Below, piece after piece: positions 8,955 to 18,214 of a stretch of DNA of 64,000 bases (position 1 is its first letter; each line of letters opens with the position of its first letter). The notes under the pieces were generated by a model. That model searched no databases. It saw nothing but the letters and a program-made list of their open reading frames with translations, and was not told the origin of the DNA. The position numbers were made by a program, and so were the translations under genes. Origin of the DNA: Bdellovibrionota bacterium (GTDB lineage Bacteria; Bdellovibrionota_C; UBA2361; JAFLCA01); the NCBI GenBank assembly GCA_030584005.1, contig CP129486.1:1181556-1245555 (forward strand), written 5' to 3'.

Positions 8955-9718
8955 AGATTTTTCCCTTCTTGATCGCGCCGATGCTTGCCGGGGTAGGGAT
9001 TGTTTACATTCTTGAAGGCCATGATCTCCCAAAAGGCCAATTCTCGTTCCGGCTTAAAGCCGCATTTGCCGTCAAATCGGACCGGATTCTTATAGGTGCC
9101 AAACAGCATATCCCAAAGGGGCAGATCGGCAAAGTTGGAGTAGTGCTTCCCCCGTTCGTGATGAATGCGATGCATTTCGGGGCGTTGGAGAAAATAGCCA
9201 ATCCAGTGGGGAGTACGAATATTCATGTGATAGAAAAACTCGGCGAACGCTGTGACAAAGGTAGTCCACCCACCGGCCTCGGCGGAGATGCCAAGCACTC
9301 CATAATTGAGAAAGCAGATAAGGATGCCGTTAGAGATCAGTTCGATCGGGTGCTTGTAGAAGGAGGTTATGGCCTCAATGCGGCTTGGACTGTGGTGGAG
9401 TTGATGGCAGGTGAGCCAGAGAAAATGTATCTCATGGCGGGCACGATGCCAGAAATAGAATACGAAGGTAATCAGAACGTAAGCGATCGCCACCTGGGCG
9501 AGGAGCGGTGTTGCCGCCAGAGAAAACAGCGAGTTTCCGACGAACCATCGATCCCAGGTGAGTCCACCGATGTAGACAACCAAGAGCTGCAGCACATTAA
9601 TCAGTATCACCCTCTGCCACCAGCCAGGCACTTGAGGGAGCTCTTGATCGGGAAACACTCGCTCCAGCAACATGAAGGCGAGTCCGACCAGAACGATACA
9701 AAAAAGTATAAGGATCAT
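8951..9718 (-). CDS. Sterol desaturase / fatty acid hydroxylase superfamily protein
   Basis: 255-residue membrane di-iron enzyme. The three His clusters are complete: H91-x3-H95, H105-x2-HH109 and H183-x2-HH187 with later K-H192. Membrane segments surround them (about 2-20, 38-55, 75-92, 130-165). Such enzymes hydroxylate or desaturate lipids or sterols using O2. First gene of a tight operon with the hypothetical protein and the HTTM-DCC fusion, which could supply redox or carrier functions (inference). The 260 bp upstream hold no other gene. Confidence 0.88.
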   Translation of the reverse strand: MILILFCIVLVGLAFMLLERVFPDQELPQVPGWWQRVILINVLQLLVVYIGGLTWDRWFVGNSLFSLAATPLLAQVAIAYVLITFVFYFWHRARHEIHFLWLTCHQLHHSPSRIEAITSFYKHPIELISNGILICFLNYGVLGISAEAGGWTTFVTAFAEFFYHMNIRTPHWIGYFLQRPEMHRIHHERGKHYSNFADLPLWDMLFGTYKNPVRFDGKCGFKPERELAFWEIMAFKNVNNPYPGKHRRDQEGKNL

Positions 9719-9979
9719 AATACAGTCATCAACAACCCCTATTTATCATATGTTAAGGGGCGCCAGGAGTGAAAGCAGGGAGGTGAGCGAGAAGTGCTGG
9801 CGCGCTGCACGGTCTAGCGTTAACATCGCACTCGACCTGAGCATCATGAGTGTTGGCCGATAGCAGCGCACGCTCAGTAGCAGTGTTTTTTATCTAACTG
9901 GAGCGGTCCCCAGAAGGAATGTACGGAATCATTGATGCCGAATGTTCTTTGAGCGACTTGCCTTAATAGGAGGACGTAA
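9719..9979. other. Divergent intergenic region
   Basis: Lies between the minus-strand hydroxylase operon and the plus-strand Cys-rich lipoprotein gene, so it should carry promoters for both. I see no convincing -35/-10 pair or operator. The AGGAGG ribosome site of the lipoprotein gene is at 9968-9973. Confidence 0.4.
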
Positions 9980-10237
9980 ATGATTCGCAATGTCTTGCTA
10001 GTTGTGTTGGTCTCAGTGCTGGGTTGTGTAGGCTGCGTAAAACGAGGTGCTGGTCCGGGACCAAGCGGATGCCCACATTGTGAATGCGCGCAATGTGCAA
10101 AGGGTGACTGCGGCGAGCGGGCGGGGCGCTGTGAATCTTGCGCCGAGAAGAGACCGCATCAGGCATGCGAAGGTAAGGCGAACGAATGCGCCGGTAAAGC
10201 TGGTGCAGGTGGCTGCGGATGCTGCGGAAAAAAATGA
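9980..10237 (+). CDS. Small cysteine-rich lipoprotein-like protein
   Basis: 85 residues with 14 cysteines. A strong AGGAGG site lies 6 bp before the ATG. Residues 1-19 form a signal peptide with lipobox-like ends (SVLGC16 and GCVGC19). The mature part has Cys in CPHCECAQC, RCESC and a GCGCC tail, with many Lys and Gly. The pattern suggests metal binding, as in metallothionein-like peptides, or extensive disulfides, on the outer or inner membrane. No family recognised. It stands alone between a divergent operon and repeat debris. Confidence 0.72.
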   Translation: MIRNVLLVVLVSVLGCVGCVKRGAGPGPSGCPHCECAQCAKGDCGERAGRCESCAEKRPHQACEGKANECAGKAGAGGCGCCGKK

Positions 10238-10248
10238 GCGCGGCAGCT

Positions 10249-10431
10249 TTAATGTATCAGGCGTTGAATTAATGAGATTTCGTCAGCGAGTGCCGATCGT
10301 AGCGCTATGCCCAGCCGCAACTCAAGCGCCTGAAAGCGTACAAACCCTTGCTGCGTAGGCGCGCACCGCGTCGCCACGGCAATCTCCTCCGCCGTCGCAT
10401 TCTCTCCCGCAATCTCGAAATGCCGCGCCAC
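10249..10431 (-). pseudogene. Possible helix-turn-helix transposase remnant
   Basis: A 60-residue frame whose sequence (APTQQGFVRFQALELRLG) resembles the N-terminal helix-turn-helix portion of IS transposases. It is flanked by repeat element B and has no full-length continuation. It may be a decayed insertion sequence or a chance frame. Treat as weak. Confidence 0.25.
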
Positions 10432-10504
10432 TCGCAGTTATATGACAGTAGATCAATGATCTAGATCCCCCGAAATTCAGGATATTCGTTTCGGGCCCGT
10501 ACCG

Positions 10505-10559
10505 AGCTTGGAGCGATTTTTAAATGGCCATGGACGACCATTTAAAAAATGACTTCTAG
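10505..10559. repeat. Dispersed palindromic element, copy B (partial)
   Basis: Matches the right half of copies A and C: GAGCTTGGAGCGA followed by the hairpin TTTTTAAATGGCC / GACCATTTAAAAAA and the terminal CTTCTAG. The left hairpin is absent, so this is a half copy. Confidence 0.7.
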
Positions 10560-10579
10560 ACGCTAGTTTTAAAAGGCCC

Positions 10580-11494
10580 CTAGGCGAGCGGCAATCCTGA
10601 TTCGGCCTTGCTTGCGCGGTCATGCATCGTCACAAGAGCGGCAAGCTCGGGATGAGCGAGAGTCGAGCCAAAACTCCCTATAAATCTACAGGTGGCAAAG
10701 CGTTCTGCCTTTGCGTTGTAGGATTCCCACCAGCGTTTGAATTTCTGTTCGACTTCGCGCGTTTCCCAGGGCCAGCGCACGGGGCACGCGGATAGGCCAA
10801 TGCGCCAGGGCTTTGGGGTGAGTCGTGCGCGGAAACTTTGTTGGGTTTCACAGAGCTTTCGGTATAGCGGGTCGACCGCGAGCGCATCACAGATTCGTTC
10901 CGAACCTAATTTACCCGGATCAAAGAGAGCATGTGTTGCGAGGAGACGAAATCCCGCTGCCGTTTGGTAAAGTCTTAGTCCCCACGCTGGATTGAGTTGC
11001 AGCCAACTTTCGAGTTTACTCTTCGTTGTCTCAACTGCCGCGTCTACAGCTCCTGAGGCATTCCCAGCGAAAAGTCGTCTAATCAATCCAACTATCCCGA
11101 CTCTGGGAGGATTGTTGTTTTCGGCATCAATATCAAGAAACATTGCCCCACTCGTATTCAAGACCAGGCACCCATATGCATTTCGGGTAACAGCGGCGGC
11201 AAGTGTGTCCCCGGGCGAGTGCACTTGCTCAAGGATCTCCTCCCGCAGCGGTCGATCCGAGTAGCCATAACGCTGCAGTACCTGCCGATTGCTAGACAGG
11301 CTCGAGGCGATCTTCCTAGCCTGTGCCTGTGCGCGATCTTTTGCATCGGCCAAGCTGCTGTCTGACCAGCGCCAACAGGAGACCCCGCCGCTTTCTCCGC
11401 GTGCCCAGAATTTTGGAAAATGCATATCGCAGCACCGCTCCGTACGTTCGAATTTTTTCCAATCGCGAGGGGCTGCCGCCCCGGTCAACTGCAT
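10580..11494 (-). CDS. Conserved-looking hypothetical protein, weak primase-like pattern
   Basis: 304 residues as drawn; ATG at 11425 (MHFPKFWARG) is a likelier start, giving about 281. Segments AMFLDIDAEN (an acidic D-x-D) and YQTAAGFRLLATHALFDP, followed by FRARLTPKPWRIG and WWESYNAKAERF, suggest a conserved enzyme-like fold. The order acidic pair, then Gly-rich/His segment, is reminiscent of archaeo-eukaryotic primase folds, but this is only a pattern impression. No signal peptide. No operon partner. Confidence 0.55.
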   Translation of the reverse strand: MQLTGAAAPRDWKKFERTERCCDMHFPKFWARGESGGVSCWRWSDSSLADAKDRAQAQARKIASSLSSNRQVLQRYGYSDRPLREEILEQVHSPGDTLAAAVTRNAYGCLVLNTSGAMFLDIDAENNNPPRVGIVGLIRRLFAGNASGAVDAAVETTKSKLESWLQLNPAWGLRLYQTAAGFRLLATHALFDPGKLGSERICDALAVDPLYRKLCETQQSFRARLTPKPWRIGLSACPVRWPWETREVEQKFKRWWESYNAKAERFATCRFIGSFGSTLAHPELAALVTMHDRASKAESGLPLA

Positions 11495-11895
11495 GCACCG
11501 TGAATGCGCAACCCGCTCATTTGAGCTGTTGATACTCCTTCACGATGCCCCCGACAAATACAATCTTAACGAAATCGGATAATGGCATCAGGCCACCTCC
11601 CCCCTGAATCGATACAGGCTGTCGGGGCCACGTTCCTGGCAGGGGCTCACCATACCGTGTAGGGCTAGGGCGTATTGGAGCGTCTGAACAGGGGCCATGG
11701 AGGGCACTTGGATAGTGTCTCCCTAGAAGTGGTTTCAAGAATGCCCTTAAGAAACCCCTTATAGGGAGCTGTAGTTTTTCGGACCGAGTACGACTGTTAT
11801 TCAAGGCGCTGCGCGTGTATTGTCTGCCCTGAATGAACTCTCCCAGGGCTCGGTGCGGACACTGAGTTGGTGCGAATAGGTTGCGAGGCTACCCG
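11495..11895. other. Divergent intergenic region with a long hairpin
   Basis: About 400 bp between divergent genes. It holds an imperfect palindrome at 11719-11766 (see repeat D). The ribosome site GAGG for the downstream phospholipase lies at 11885-11888. No other gene is seen. Confidence 0.5.
11719..11766. repeat. Palindromic element D
   Basis: TCCCTAGAAGTGGTTTC at 11719 pairs imperfectly with GAAACCCCTTATAGGGA ending at 11766. Arm sequences (CCCTAG, GTGGTTTC, CTTATAGGG) match those of element E at 60826-60973, so the two belong to one family. The stretch to the left also has GGAGCG and GGCCATGG, recalling elements A-C. Confidence 0.6.
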
Positions 11896-14124
11896 ATGAA
11901 GGGCAAGAATCTTTCTTCATTGTTCCTTTTGGCCGTGTGTTACTGCGTTGGCTTTTGCAGCCTTGCTGCTGCTGAGCCCGATGCTGCTCGACCTAAGATC
12001 GGTTTGGTGCTCAAGGGGGGTGGCGCGCTTGGATTTGCCCATGTGGGTGTACTCAGGGTGCTTGAGCGCAATCGGGTGCCTATCCACGCGGTGGCCGGGA
12101 CGAGTATGGGGTCTATCATTGGCGGAGCCTATGCTTCGGGCGTCGCCCTGGACGAGATGGAGCGGGTGCTCTCGGAGATGGATTGGGGCGAGTTCTTCGG
12201 TGAAAGAATATCCCGTGAGACCCATGATTACCGACTAAAAGCTGGCCGTAATAGAGAGATCTTCGGTGAGGCGAAACTGGGTTTCAAGGAGGGCAAGTTC
12301 GTCATGCCGCACGGGGTGGTGGAGGGACAGAACATTCGTCCTCTATTTCAGGAGTTGTTCGGCTATCTCCCCGCACCCACACACTTCGACTCTCTTCCCA
12401 TCCCTTTTCGCGCGGTGACCGCCGACGTGGAAACGGGGGAAGCCTACGTGCCTTCACATGGGGATCTGGCCACGGTTGTGCGGGCCAGTATGTCGATACC
12501 TGGAGCTTTCTCTCCCGTGGAGATAGATGGGCGGCTCCTCGTTGATGGCGGAATCGTTAATAACCTGCCGGTAGACGTGGTGCTGGGGATGGGGGCGGAT
12601 GTGCTCATAGTGGTCGATTTGCAGAGCAAACTGGCTACCCGCGAGAACCTACAATCGCCGCTTAGTATATCCGGTCAAATGGTCAGTCTATTGCTGATGC
12701 AGAACGCAACCCTTTCCAGGAAGCTGGTGCGGGCACAGGATATCGTGATCGAACCGGATGTGAGCGCTTATACAGTGAGCGACTTTCCAAAAGGTGCCGA
12801 GATTGCGCTCATCGGTGAGAGGGCAGCCGAGTCCATGACCGCGGCGCTGCAGTCCTTAGCTATACCTGAGAGGGACTACCAGCAGTACGCCGCAAGGCGC
12901 ACCCACAGAGCCGAGGCTCGGCCGACTATTCACTTTATTCATCTGAACAATCGCTCGAATCTCTCAGATAGAAGGCTAAAAGATTTAATGACGATCAAAG
13001 CAGGTGAGGTGTTCGATCCTGAAAAGGTAGAGCAGGATATCCAACGTATCTATCAGACCGGTTACTTTACCTCGGCCCAGTATAGTCTGGTAGAAGAGAA
13101 TGGAAAATCCGGGCTGCAGATCGACGCGAAAGGCAAGGACTGGCTCGAGCAGTATGTGCGACTAGGTTTCTCCCTGGAGGACGATCTCGATGGGAATAAT
13201 AATTTTCGGTTAGGCGGATCCTATCGGGTTGATACACATACGAAAAAGGGCGCGTACTTCGAAGCGCAAGGCGAGCTGGGAAAACAGCCGCGGCTCTCAT
13301 TGGAGCTGTACGAACCGTTGGTCGAGGATAGCCCTTATTTCATTTGGCCCAAGATTGGCATAGGGCGCACTCCGATTAATATTTTCACGGGAGGGGATGT
13401 AATTGCCGAGTATCAGCGCACTGAAGGCTTTGCATCACTTGCGTTAGGTCGTGCCATATCCACTTTAGGAGAGGTTGTATTCGGGTACACTCGAGGATTT
13501 GGAGAGCTAGAGCGCAACTTGGGTGACCCAGCGTTGAACGATTTCTCATATGACATCGGGGATGTGAGTCTGGGCCTGGATCTTGATAACTTGGATCAGC
13601 CCGATTTCCCGACACAAGGCTTTCGAGTGACGGTGCGAGGTAATGCGGCAGTCGATACCCTTGGAGCTCCCAATGATTTCCAGGAGGTTACCGGCGCTCT
13701 TTCCCTGCCACTCACCTATGGCAGGCATACCCTCCTCGTGCGTAATGGATTTGCTGCCACTTTTGGAGAACGGCCGATCGAGCGATCCACTTCCTTAGGT
13801 GGTTTCCTTAACGTGTCAGGGACGTTGCAGAGCTCGCTTGCCGCCTCAGACTACAATTCTGGCGGCTTGGTCTATTTCCACAGGTTCTCCGAAATTGAGA
13901 ATCCGTTCTTTGACCTGGCGTTCTTCGCGGGAGGTTCGTATGAACTTACGACGCTGCATAATGAACATCCACAGCTTCGAAACTACGACCTTATTAACTC
14001 GGGGTCGGTGTTTGTGGGCGCCGATACCCCTCTGTTACCGATTTACATAGGATTCGGTATCGCCGATATCGATGAGCACTCGATATACATTTCCATGGGC
14101 CGTTTGTCCGGAGTGGGTCGTTAG
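11896..14124 (+). CDS. Patatin-like phospholipase with POTRA and Omp85-type barrel (PlpD-like)
   Basis: 742 residues from ATG 11896, with GAGG 7 bp upstream; a TTG at 11881 is less likely. Signal peptide 1-26, then a patatin domain with oxyanion GGGALGFAHVG, nucleophile elbow G68-T-S70-M-G72 and catalytic D217-G-G. A POTRA-like domain follows (about 340-420: RPTIHFIHLNNRSNLSDRRL), then a 16-strand-type beta-barrel of the BamA/TpsB type ending in an aromatic-poor FIMG-like tail (ISMGRLSGVGR). This is a type Vd secretion architecture: the barrel should carry the lipase to the surface. Single gene with its own region. Confidence 0.9.
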   Translation: MKGKNLSSLFLLAVCYCVGFCSLAAAEPDAARPKIGLVLKGGGALGFAHVGVLRVLERNRVPIHAVAGTSMGSIIGGAYASGVALDEMERVLSEMDWGEFFGERISRETHDYRLKAGRNREIFGEAKLGFKEGKFVMPHGVVEGQNIRPLFQELFGYLPAPTHFDSLPIPFRAVTADVETGEAYVPSHGDLATVVRASMSIPGAFSPVEIDGRLLVDGGIVNNLPVDVVLGMGADVLIVVDLQSKLATRENLQSPLSISGQMVSLLLMQNATLSRKLVRAQDIVIEPDVSAYTVSDFPKGAEIALIGERAAESMTAALQSLAIPERDYQQYAARRTHRAEARPTIHFIHLNNRSNLSDRRLKDLMTIKAGEVFDPEKVEQDIQRIYQTGYFTSAQYSLVEENGKSGLQIDAKGKDWLEQYVRLGFSLEDDLDGNNNFRLGGSYRVDTHTKKGAYFEAQGELGKQPRLSLELYEPLVEDSPYFIWPKIGIGRTPINIFTGGDVIAEYQRTEGFASLALGRAISTLGEVVFGYTRGFGELERNLGDPALNDFSYDIGDVSLGLDLDNLDQPDFPTQGFRVTVRGNAAVDTLGAPNDFQEVTGALSLPLTYGRHTLLVRNGFAATFGERPIERSTSLGGFLNVSGTLQSSLAASDYNSGGLVYFHRFSEIENPFFDLAFFAGGSYELTTLHNEHPQLRNYDLINSGSVFVGADTPLLPIYIGFGIADIDEHSIYISMGRLSGVGR

Positions 14125-14185
14125 TTCGGTCTCATCCCAATCTTTTTCTCCGTCCTGTGAGGCATTCCCTGCGTCTCGCTAACGG

Positions 14186-15733
14186 TTACGGCAGCTGGAA
14201 GAAGATTGTCTGAGATGCCTGGTCCTGGCTCTCGCTCGTTGCCACAAGGTCCATCATGACCGATTTCCCATTTGGGTCGATAGAGTTCCGCGTGAGGCAT
14301 GCACCAATATCCAAAGTAAAGGTAATCGTGTTGTTGACATCGACTGGCGCATCATCAGCCTGATCGACCACTGCTTGGGCCCCGTTTACGCTGGAAAGGG
14401 CCTCGAGCGAGTCCGAAAAGTTGGTGTAGTCGGATGCATCACAAGTGACGACATTCGATTCGCCTTGCGCGGTGAGGTATACGCCGTAGCGGAGTCCGCC
14501 CATATCGATGTATCCCGGGTCCTCCGCGCCCTCAATGGCCCGTCGCTGTGGCTTCCAAAAGGTAAGTGTTACAGACTGTGTGTCGAGCGCAAGCGGGCTC
14601 CCTTGAGTACCTGGGCCCCCTTCGGCAACTGGATAAGAGATGCTGCCGCTTGAACTACCGGAACTGTACTCCTTAAGTGCAGGAACGGTCACAAACACGA
14701 ATGGGAGAACCGCCGGCAGGACACGTTCACCGGAGGAGGTCGTGATTCTAAAGAATATGGTGTCACCGGTTCCGATCTGTTCTCGGGTCGCCTGGGGACG
14801 GAGATTTATCTCCGGCATGCGATTCTCACGAACATAGAGATTCGGTTGTCCGTCATTATCGGGGTCATAGCTGCTCCAGAGCGAGCCGTTCGTTATAGGA
14901 GGATCATCCATTTGAATGGTTGCAGTGCCTGTGGAGGAACAGTAGGAGAGTGTCCCGCAGTCGACGTTGACACTTGAAACTGTCTCGTCCGAATTGGTCT
15001 GGAGGAGCATCAGGAGAAAGAGATTGTCTTGAATCAGGGCGTCTACCTGCTCATCGGTTGCATTGCCAACGTTTATATTGAGGGAGTCGTCCATTTCGAG
15101 TCGAAGAGTACTGGTGATCTCGGCGTTAAAATCAGACGGAGCATGAGACACCTCATCAACGATGTCGAGCTTCAAATCTCCATCGTCGTCGATATCAAGC
15201 AGATCAGGAAGGCCGTCCCGATCGAGATCGTCCCCGATGTTATCGGATTCCGCGAGAATGTTTACATTCCCCTTCGTGCTATCGGCGACCGGATTTAACG
15301 CCAAGCCGAACTTTCCGGCACCTAGTGGCCCTGTTTCGGTATGAAAAGTGACGGCGGGCCTCGGCCTAAATAGGTTTATGGTTTTCCTGTATCTGACCGT
15401 CGCAAATCCGGATTCCACCGCAATTGCTCCGAGTGATCCCTTCACGCCAGAAGTGGTGGCATAGGCCCTGGCTCTCCTGGTGCTCACGATGGGACCCGCA
15501 TATCTTCCCGCGGTAGTGACGAGGTGAAGTGATGAGCCTCTCTTCACGACTATAGAGAAGGCACCATTCTCCGCTACAGTTGCCACCTTAGAGCTGCCGT
15601 TCTTGTTGACCACGACTACCTTATAGTTGGTTGGTGTTTCTGTATTGAGCCTGCCCTTGAGACGGCCGGCTAACGCGTTCATGGGAGTGCATAAGGTGAT
15701 GGCAATGAGCATTGAGGCGAGAGTTCGTGTCAT
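14186..15733 (-). CDS. Secreted hypothetical protein with Asp-rich calcium-type repeat
   Basis: 515 residues. Signal peptide MTRTLASMLIAITLCTPMNALA. Residues about 25-110 look like a carboxypeptidase-regulatory-type beta fold (YKVVVVNKNGSSKVATV). An Asp-rich segment near 187-212 (DRDGLPDLLDIDDDGDLKLD) resembles thrombospondin type 3 or EF-hand-like calcium loops. The rest is beta-rich with Ser/Thr and repeated polar stretches. Function unknown; likely an extracellular or outer-membrane protein. Confidence 0.7.
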   Translation of the reverse strand: MTRTLASMLIAITLCTPMNALAGRLKGRLNTETPTNYKVVVVNKNGSSKVATVAENGAFSIVVKRGSSLHLVTTAGRYAGPIVSTRRARAYATTSGVKGSLGAIAVESGFATVRYRKTINLFRPRPAVTFHTETGPLGAGKFGLALNPVADSTKGNVNILAESDNIGDDLDRDGLPDLLDIDDDGDLKLDIVDEVSHAPSDFNAEITSTLRLEMDDSLNINVGNATDEQVDALIQDNLFLLMLLQTNSDETVSSVNVDCGTLSYCSSTGTATIQMDDPPITNGSLWSSYDPDNDGQPNLYVRENRMPEINLRPQATREQIGTGDTIFFRITTSSGERVLPAVLPFVFVTVPALKEYSSGSSSGSISYPVAEGGPGTQGSPLALDTQSVTLTFWKPQRRAIEGAEDPGYIDMGGLRYGVYLTAQGESNVVTCDASDYTNFSDSLEALSSVNGAQAVVDQADDAPVDVNNTITFTLDIGACLTRNSIDPNGKSVMMDLVATSESQDQASQTIFFQLP

Positions 15734-16193
15734 GTGGCGTTCTCTATTGTTGGTGATTCTGACCCTTTACTAATTCGAACTAAACATCGTCGGCGTTGGC
15801 GAAATGCTTGAATGACGACAGCGGCCTGCTAATGGTCTGAGAAGACGAAGAGTGAATGGCAAATCCCTCTGTACAGTCTTAAGTCCCCTAAATTCCAATA
15901 AGTTTCCGGTGTGGGAATTTCCCCCAAGAAAACCCCGCCTGGGAGAGTTTGTGGGGGAGCTCAAATTTAACGGTGTTTTGGCCTGAGTGGGTCAATGCTG
16001 TCAAAGAGAAGCCTACCTGCTGTTTAGGGTGAGCAAAACCTGAGAAGGCCGAACGTTCCTTGGTGTCGGTTTTATGGTTCTGACACGGGCACACAGGGAG
16101 GCTCCTGTCGGACCTGCACCATTGCTTGCCTACCTCTCTTGCCGGAAGTTTCCGCTACGACGTACTCCACCTCGCGATCGTGCAAAATCGCTC
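15734..16193. other. Intergenic region, no gene seen
   Basis: 460 bp between two minus-strand genes. Small frames here lack support. An inverted pair AATTTCCCCCA (about 15914) and TGGGGGA (about 15952) could form a stem with a long loop; its role is unknown. Confidence 0.4.
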
Positions 16194-17084
16194 TCAGCGA
16201 TACCGGCTGATCAAGGCAGAGGTAAGCACTACTGCAAGGCCGCCCAGCAGCTGCGTACCGCTGAGGGTCTCTCCGAAGAGCAGATAGGCGACCGGAGCCC
16301 CAGCCAATGGACCCACAGCCCTGAGCGCAGACACTACCCACCCCTTCACACTTGAGAGCGCGTGGAACCAAAGAGGCAAAGCGGCAACGTAGAAGAGAAC
16401 CACGTGAACAGCTTGATAGAGCCATCCTTCCATAGACGCTGTAACAAGACGGTCACCAGAGGCAATCAGCGCTATCGGCAGTACAATGCACGCACCTCCG
16501 CCGACGGTGAGCGCGCCCGCATAGCGCGCACCCGCAAGCTCCACCAGCTTTCTTGAAGCTGCGTAGGTGGTTCCCGAGATCGCCATCGCGGTTACGATAC
16601 ACAGATCGCCTAGCTGGCTTTGTCCGAAAGTCGATAGGTCACCTCCAGTTGAGAGGACGAGCGCTCCCAGCACGTGCACGGCCAGCAGCACATACTCGGC
16701 TGGTCGGTGACGCTCGCCATGCACCAGCGCTCCCCAGGCGAGAACAAAGTAGGGTTCAATTTTTGTAAAGAAGACGGCTTTGATTGACTCCGTCATGCCA
16801 AGGCCAATGCCAAAGAGGCCTGCCGACAGGACACCACGCAGTATGATCAATCGTATAAGGAGGAATGCGTTGTCATGGAGAGCGCTACGCTTGAGGGGGA
16901 CCTGGCCCTGTCTCGCCATGGCGATCAGCAGTAGCGCCCCGGCCAGCTGTCCTGTTCCTATGACGAGCAGTGGTGAAAGTTCACGCACCGCCCCCGCCGC
17001 AAATATCGTGGCCACACCGGAAAGGGCGGCCGACAACAAAGCTGCGGCGAGTCCGTGATGTTTGGTTAGACTCTCACTATGCAT
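16194..17084 (-). CDS. EamA/DMT-family transporter
   Basis: 296 residues with about ten hydrophobic helices in two five-helix EamA halves (about 10-140 and 150-295). Typical of drug/metabolite exporters of small molecules; substrate unknown. ATG at 17084 has GGAG 8 bp upstream. The last residues (TSALISRYR) end at the membrane face. It stands alone. Confidence 0.82.
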   Translation of the reverse strand: MHSESLTKHHGLAAALLSAALSGVATIFAAGAVRELSPLLVIGTGQLAGALLLIAMARQGQVPLKRSALHDNAFLLIRLIILRGVLSAGLFGIGLGMTESIKAVFFTKIEPYFVLAWGALVHGERHRPAEYVLLAVHVLGALVLSTGGDLSTFGQSQLGDLCIVTAMAISGTTYAASRKLVELAGARYAGALTVGGGACIVLPIALIASGDRLVTASMEGWLYQAVHVVLFYVAALPLWFHALSSVKGWVVSALRAVGPLAGAPVAYLLFGETLSGTQLLGGLAVVLTSALISRYR

Positions 17085-17204
17085 GCTGATTGCTCCAAGG
17101 ATCGGAGTGGGTAGATCAAAGCACTATACCCAACAAGGAGCGAGTGGCAAAAGATGCGTGGCTGAATCAACGGCGAGTGGCAAGGAACTAGTGGATAGTT
17201 CGGA

Positions 17205-18092
17205 CTACGCCGCCTGTAACTTACGGATAATGGATTCCACACCTCGGTCGAAGCCGTTCTTTGCCATGCGCGAAGCGCTAAGGGCCTTCTGTGTTGCCTG
17301 GGGCAATGAGGCGACTTCGATTGCACCTTGGTGAGCCAAAGCAAAGGTGTGCCGACCTGAACGGAATGCCTGAGCGTGCCTTAGATCAGTGAACTCGATG
17401 TCTGTAAGTACAAAGGGAGGCAAGCTGATAACTCCGTTGCGAGGCCGCAGGACTCCATCTCGCACCTCTCCGGTTGCTCGAATTAAATCGGGATTAGCGA
17501 CCGCTCGCACTGCATTGCGGTCGGTGTGAATCTCAAAAGGAACTGCATAGCGACTCTTCATGGTGAAGCCTTTACTCGGGAGCAGCAGCAGCTCCGCGAA
17601 TTCTTCGGCATCGATGGTCACTCCAAGCTCAATGCGAGAGAAGACACCCGCAGGGGTCAATGACTTAGGTCCTTTGACCTCTAATCGATAGAATGCGCTC
17701 TGCGGTCCGCGGATCTCCCGGACTCGCGCACGCTTGAAATCTTCAGGGCGATGTTCGGCAGGGTCGTCGATGCGATCAAGTACTAGAGCGGCAAGTTCGT
17801 GAACAACTCTCTGCTTGAAGTACACTTGGGTGATATCAACCCGGGGCAGTGAGAGCGTGTCGTATTTCTGAAGGAAGAGGGTAAGGGGGGAGAGCAGCAC
17901 GATCTCGTGTTCTTGCTGCTGCTTCGGCGCCGCGGAAATACCCACCGCGAAATCGGATAGCTCCTGCCTCGGTGCGTTGGTCACCAACTGCGCTGCCATC
18001 ATAGGAGATCTGCACCTCTGCGACCTCGTGGTTCGAGGAGTATGGCGAACGGCGAGTCGTTTGAACTTACAGCCCAGTTTTCTCTCTGGCAT
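17205..18092 (-). CDS. CYTH-like domain protein
   Basis: 295 residues from ATG 18092, which has GGGAGC just upstream; the longer frame to 18248 overlaps the next gene. The order of motifs resembles CYTH (CyaB/thiamine triphosphatase) proteins: ITQVYF, RARVREIRG, FYRLEVKGP, SRIELGVTID, KGFTMKSRYAVPF, then LTDIEFTDLRHAQAF. The usual N-terminal ExExK motif is not clear, so triphosphatase activity is uncertain. It sits next to an EI24-type membrane protein gene on the same strand. Confidence 0.5.
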   Translation of the reverse strand: MPERKLGCKFKRLAVRHTPRTTRSQRCRSPMMAAQLVTNAPRQELSDFAVGISAAPKQQQEHEIVLLSPLTLFLQKYDTLSLPRVDITQVYFKQRVVHELAALVLDRIDDPAEHRPEDFKRARVREIRGPQSAFYRLEVKGPKSLTPAGVFSRIELGVTIDAEEFAELLLLPSKGFTMKSRYAVPFEIHTDRNAVRAVANPDLIRATGEVRDGVLRPRNGVISLPPFVLTDIEFTDLRHAQAFRSGRHTFALAHQGAIEVASLPQATQKALSASRMAKNGFDRGVESIIRKLQAA

Positions 18093-18214
18093 GGTTGCTC
18101 CCTTGCTCAAAGAGGCAATGTATAGAGTGGGATGCAGAGCGCCGCTAAGCAGCTTCGATTTCATGTGCAGCGTACATGTTTGTTGCAAATTCCTAACAAT
18201 CGGCGGAGGAGGTT

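Larger units (their letters stand above)
10238..10579. other. Intergenic region with repeat debris
   Basis: Holds the possible transposase remnant and palindromic element B. A second small palindrome, CTAGTTTTAAAAGGCCCCTAG, is at 10563-10583 and touches the end of the next minus-strand gene. No other gene is seen. Confidence 0.5.

Noticed and set aside
8969-9772. Plus-strand frame opposite the hydroxylase
   Set aside because: Shadow; the minus-strand gene has all three His motifs.
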